From contig CAYYJS010000014.1 in assembly GCA_964472315.1 (NCBI GenBank), forward strand, positions 8,606 through 72,605: 64,000 nucleotides of DNA. Direction: 5' to 3'. Under the pieces are notes generated by a model, which had not been told where the DNA came from, made no database searches, and saw only the letters and a program-made list of their open reading frames with translations. Below, piece by piece: positions 61,123 to 64,000 of the stretch. The position numbers and the translations under genes are program-made. Numbering within the stretch: the first letter of the stretch is position 1; each line of letters starts with the position of its first letter. The DNA comes from CAYYJS01 sp964472315 (lineage in GTDB: Bacteria; Verrucomicrobiota; Kiritimatiellia; UBA8416).

Positions 61123-63621
61123 ATGGCGACCAGTCAAAAGATTCATACGCGAACCGAATCCGCGGCGCGGATGGCTGCCGGACCGACGTGCCGTCGCGGT
61201 CCCAACCCCACGTTGGCGAATCCGCCTTTCGACGTGGCGGGGCTGAAGGTATTGGTGGTGCGGTTGTCGCCCTATGCGGATGTGGACCGGTCGGCCTCGC
61301 ACCTGTTTCTGGCGATGGAGGTCCGCCGCGCGGATCCGTCGGCGTTCGTCGACTTCGCTTTCCTGCCGCCGCGCGAGGTGTGTGGACGGTTGAGGAAGAC
61401 CGGCGCGGTCATGCTCCGCGGCGTCGAGTCGGGAAGGCCCCTTGCCGACTTCGACCTCGCGCTGGTATCGAACTCGTTCGCCCTGGAGCTGCTGAATCTG
61501 CCGTTTCTCCTCTTGCACTCAGGCATACCGATATGGGCGCGCGAACGCGACGCGCGATATCCCCCGGTCATTCTCGGGGGTTCGAACGCATGGGCCTCGC
61601 AGGCGCTCGTCCGGCCGGATGGCGCCGCGATACCCGATGCGATCTTCTTCGGCGAAGGCGAAGCGTGCCTGGAGCGGTTTCTCGGCGCCTGGCGCGCGGC
61701 CGCCAGCGGGGAGAAGCGGGCGCGTCTGGAGGAGGCGGCATCGGGCGTCGACGGGTTCTGGGTGACGGGGCGATGGCCCGACTGCCCGATCCGGCAGGCC
61801 GTGGCGCGGCCGGTCAAGCCGCGACCGACCCTCATGTACCCCATTCTTGACGGTGCGACGGCCGGGACGGTCCGGCTTCAGGCGAGTTACGGGTGTCCGG
61901 CCTTCTGCGCCTTCTGTTTCGAGGGGTATGAACGCAAGCCATACCGTGAATTGCCGCACCGGGAGTTGATGGACGCCGCACGGGTATTGAAGGTGCTCGG
62001 GGGCGCCCGCGAGGTCGAAGTGGACGGGTTCAATCTGAACACGCATGCCGAGATGGCGGCGCTTCTGTGCGACCTGGCGGCGCGCTTCGACCGCGTCAGC
62101 TTCAAGAGTCAGCGGGTGGACATCCTGGCGGATGAGCCCAGGCTCCTGGCGCTGGAGTTGGCCTGCGGGAAGCGCTCGTTCACGCTGGGCATGGAGGGCA
62201 TCAGCGACCGCATGCGGGCGTTTCTCAACAAGAGCCTCGATGGAACGGCCGCCGAAAAGGTCCTTGCCGACATGCTGAAGCACGGGGTCCGGGAACTCAA
62301 ACTGTTCCATCTGCTGACCGGGCATGAGGAGGGATGCGATCTGGCGGAGTTCGACGCCTTCTGCGGGCGCCTCGCGGCGCGGGGGCGCTTGTCCGGAACG
62401 CGCATCGTCTTCAGTTTCGGGCTACTGGTCAGAATGCCGAATACGCCGTTGCGGTACGACCGGCTGTTTCTGGATCGCGAGCCGTTGGAGCGCGCGATCG
62501 CCGACGTGCGGCGGTCCTGCGAGTCGCGCGGGATGGAATTCCGGTTGTCGTCCTCCTGGTCGGAATACGTGGCCGGCCAGGCCCTGGTCGCGGGCGGGTA
62601 CGGATTGGCGGACGTGGTGGCGCAACTGGCGCGTGAGGGAACGTGCTTTCACGGCGGGCTGCCGGCGGCCTGCGCGGAACGTCTGCGGAACGCGCTGACC
62701 GGCGACGAGTTGGGGGAGAAGGGGATGGACGCGCGGTTTCCGTTCGCGTTCGTCGCGCGGGCGGTGCCGGACGTATTCCTGTTCCAGCAGTTCCAGCGCG
62801 CCAAGGCCATGCGCGATACCGGCTATTGCCTCGGCGAGAGCTGTCGGTCCTGCGGCGCCTGCGCGAGTTCCGACGAACGGGCGGCGATCGTGAGGCGCAG
62901 GCGCGCGCCCGCGGTCCGCGGGGAACAGGTCGAGGCGTTGGACAGTCTCACGCGCCGGAAGGCCGCGTTGCCGACGTTGTACTTCCGCGCCCGGTTGCCG
63001 TCGGCCTTCGGGGATGCCGGCGTCGAATGGGCCGGCGCCGCGTTGATGCGCCTGATCCTGACGGCGCGTCCGTGCCTGGTCGATGTCCTGCTGTCGTGCG
63101 AGGAAGCCTTGTTCAGTCACGGGAACCTGAACGAGAAGTTCGCCATCATGGCGGGCGAGAGCGTCATTGGCGTCCGCGGGTGGGATGCCGGGTTGCTGAC
63201 GCGCGAGCTGGATGGTCTCCGTAGCGGCGATGCCGTTTGGGGCGATACGGCGATCGGTCCCCGGATCGAATCCCATGAGCCGGGACGGTTCCTATCCGCC
63301 GTGCTGGTGGTGGAGCGTGCCGGTGCGCTTGGCGAGGTCACGGATCGCCTGTGCGATTGGCTCAAGGCGGCGAAACTGGCTCACACCCGGCGCCGGGATG
63401 GTGCGGCATGGAGTCTGGATGTCGCGCCGGCCAGACGGAAAGCGGGATTGATAAGCGGCCGTGTCGAAGAAGGACAGGGGCAGGTGCGTGTGGTTCTTGG
63501 TGTCGGGCCGCGATTCAACGCGGCCGCGTGCATGGATGCGCTACGGGGCGGAGGCGCCGGCCGACTGACGGTCGCCTGCCGCGATCTCATCCTCCGCCTG
63601 CAGCCCTCGTCAAAACCGTGA
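61123..63621 (+). CDS. B12-binding-fold radical SAM protein of unknown substrate
   Basis: 832 residues from the chosen ATG (the true start could be at 61003, 61033 or 61171; no SD is clear). The N-terminal part (about 40-170) resembles a cobalamin-binding Rossmann fold (LKVLVVRLSPYADVDRSASH, LGGSNAW). The radical SAM domain has CPAFCAFC (Cys258, 262, 265). A second cluster CLGESCRSCGAC lies near residue 570, and the C-terminal quarter (about 610-830) resembles the DUF2344-type end of TIGR03936-like radical SAM proteins. It follows cysA by 151 bases. Substrate unknown. Confidence 0.82.
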   Translation: MATSQKIHTRTESAARMAAGPTCRRGPNPTLANPPFDVAGLKVLVVRLSPYADVDRSASHLFLAMEVRRADPSAFVDFAFLPPREVCGRLRKTGAVMLRGVESGRPLADFDLALVSNSFALELLNLPFLLLHSGIPIWARERDARYPPVILGGSNAWASQALVRPDGAAIPDAIFFGEGEACLERFLGAWRAAASGEKRARLEEAASGVDGFWVTGRWPDCPIRQAVARPVKPRPTLMYPILDGATAGTVRLQASYGCPAFCAFCFEGYERKPYRELPHRELMDAARVLKVLGGAREVEVDGFNLNTHAEMAALLCDLAARFDRVSFKSQRVDILADEPRLLALELACGKRSFTLGMEGISDRMRAFLNKSLDGTAAEKVLADMLKHGVRELKLFHLLTGHEEGCDLAEFDAFCGRLAARGRLSGTRIVFSFGLLVRMPNTPLRYDRLFLDREPLERAIADVRRSCESRGMEFRLSSSWSEYVAGQALVAGGYGLADVVAQLAREGTCFHGGLPAACAERLRNALTGDELGEKGMDARFPFAFVARAVPDVFLFQQFQRAKAMRDTGYCLGESCRSCGACASSDERAAIVRRRRAPAVRGEQVEALDSLTRRKAALPTLYFRARLPSAFGDAGVEWAGAALMRLILTARPCLVDVLLSCEEALFSHGNLNEKFAIMAGESVIGVRGWDAGLLTRELDGLRSGDAVWGDTAIGPRIESHEPGRFLSAVLVVERAGALGEVTDRLCDWLKAAKLAHTRRRDGAAWSLDVAPARRKAGLISGRVEEGQGQVRVVLGVGPRFNAAACMDALRGGGAGRLTVACRDLILRLQPSSKP

Positions 63622-63693
63622 CGGGAAAGTGACTTGTCGCGCGTCCCGTGAAGGTCGTAGAGTCTGCTCGACGGTCGCGCGGTAGAAAAGGTC

Positions 63694-63721
63694 TTGCCTC
63701 AGTGGCGAGTGCCACTATAGT
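63694..63721 (+). promoter_or_regulatory. Promoter with palindromic operator for the terminal toxin-antitoxin pair
   Basis: TTGCCT (63694-63699), 16 bases and TATAGT (63716-63721). The spacer holds the perfect inverted repeat AGTGGC-GAGT-GCCACT (63701-63716), abutting the -10. Transcription would start near 63728, two bases before the antitoxin ATG, so the message would be leaderless. No SD precedes the ATG. Confidence 0.55.
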
Positions 63722-63729
63722 ATCACCTC

Positions 63730-63987
63730 ATGAGAACTGAGCTTGTAACGACGTTGAAGCGGCATGCGACGCGCATACTGTCGGACCTGCACGAGTCCAA
63801 GGACCCCGTCCTGATCACCGAACACGGTGCCCCGTCAGCCTATCTCGTGGATGTGACGGCGTTCGAGATGATGCAGGACCGGATGACGATTCTGGAGGGG
63901 ATTGCCCGGGGAGAACGGGCGATTCTGGATGGCCGGACGCTTCCTCATGCGGAAGCCAGAGGGAGAATGAAGAAGTGGCTCGCCTGA
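63730..63987 (+). CDS. Phd/YefM-type antitoxin
   Basis: 85 residues with the Phd/YefM fold: ELVTTLKRHATRILSDLHESKDPVLITEHGAPSAYLVDV and a helical toxin-binding tail (MQDRMTILEGIARGERAI). It would bind the AGTGGC operator just upstream and neutralise the toxin encoded next. The stop overlaps the toxin start region by 13 bases. Confidence 0.88.
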   Translation: MRTELVTTLKRHATRILSDLHESKDPVLITEHGAPSAYLVDVTAFEMMQDRMTILEGIARGERAILDGRTLPHAEARGRMKKWLA

Positions 63988-64000
63988 TCTGGACGGAGCC
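63975..64000 (+). CDS. RelE/ParE-type toxin (5' end only)
   Basis: A GTG at 63975 opens a frame reading VARLIWTEP before the window ends. This is the usual N terminus of RelE/ParE toxins (M/V-A-R-L-I-W-T-E-P-A), and it overlaps the antitoxin gene as such pairs do. Eight residues only are visible, so family (ribonuclease or gyrase poison) is undecided. Confidence 0.7.

Overview
This 64 kb window is GC-rich, gene-dense chromosomal DNA from a Gram-negative-type (diderm) bacterium. It carries a type II secretion operon with a secretin, an MCE/Mla lipid-transport cluster, sigma-54 enhancer-binding proteins, a zinc-ribbon Ser/Thr kinase, and many small dispersed hairpin repeats of a kind common in PVC-superphylum genomes. 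My best guess, an inference only, is a member of Kiritimatiellota or Verrucomicrobiota. I saw no rRNA, tRNA, CRISPR array, complete insertion sequence or prophage.

Layout. 1-9.7 kb: a truncated FHA/sigma-54 activator, ettA, a tRNA-dihydrouridine synthase, a two-domain methyltransferase, an araD-like aldolase, the overlapping pair hflX-rsmI, and a kinase with eight zinc-ribbon cysteines. 10-18.4 kb: phosphofructokinase; then on the minus strand pdxB, a tandem substrate-binding protein and a histidine kinase in overlapping order, and a small membrane protein followed by rlmN and rsmB. 18.4-20.2 kb: an accessory pocket with two gene fragments, an intact vapBC-like pair and a decayed vapC. 20.2-26.8 kb: apt, a PadR-controlled ABC exporter operon with a clear promoter/operator, an RmlD-like reductase, and a GDT1-ferritin-like fusion. 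27-43 kb: hrpB, then the type II secretion genes gspE-F-G-H-I-J-K-L-M-D, followed by a kinase-like membrane protein. 43-53 kb: a CtpA-type protease, tsaD, a CHASE2 adenylate cyclase, a PAS histidine kinase, a cNMP-binding/rhodanese fusion, and mlaE, a motif-less mlaF and mlaD. 53-55 kb: a three-gene unit of exported proteins, one with a YidD-like domain. 55-64 kb: a sigma-54 activator divergent from a sulfate ABC transporter operon, a radical SAM protein, and an antitoxin/toxin pair cut by the window end.

How the genes work together. The best regulatory story is the sulfate locus: three ATATCACG[GT]T boxes spaced by whole helical turns and a near-consensus -24/-12 promoter lie between the enhancer-binding protein gene and the transporter genes. 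The secretion operon appears to have internal promoters before gspG and gspI. A possible cAMP circuit pairs the CHASE2 cyclase with the nearby cNMP-binding protein, which sits directly upstream of mlaE. Several genes (hrpB, gspE and the terminal antitoxin) have promoter-like elements ending only 7-9 bases before the start codon, which suggests leaderless transcripts.

Protein functions rest on motif recognition by eye. Starts were chosen from Shine-Dalgarno sequences, overlaps and family lengths. No database search was possible.
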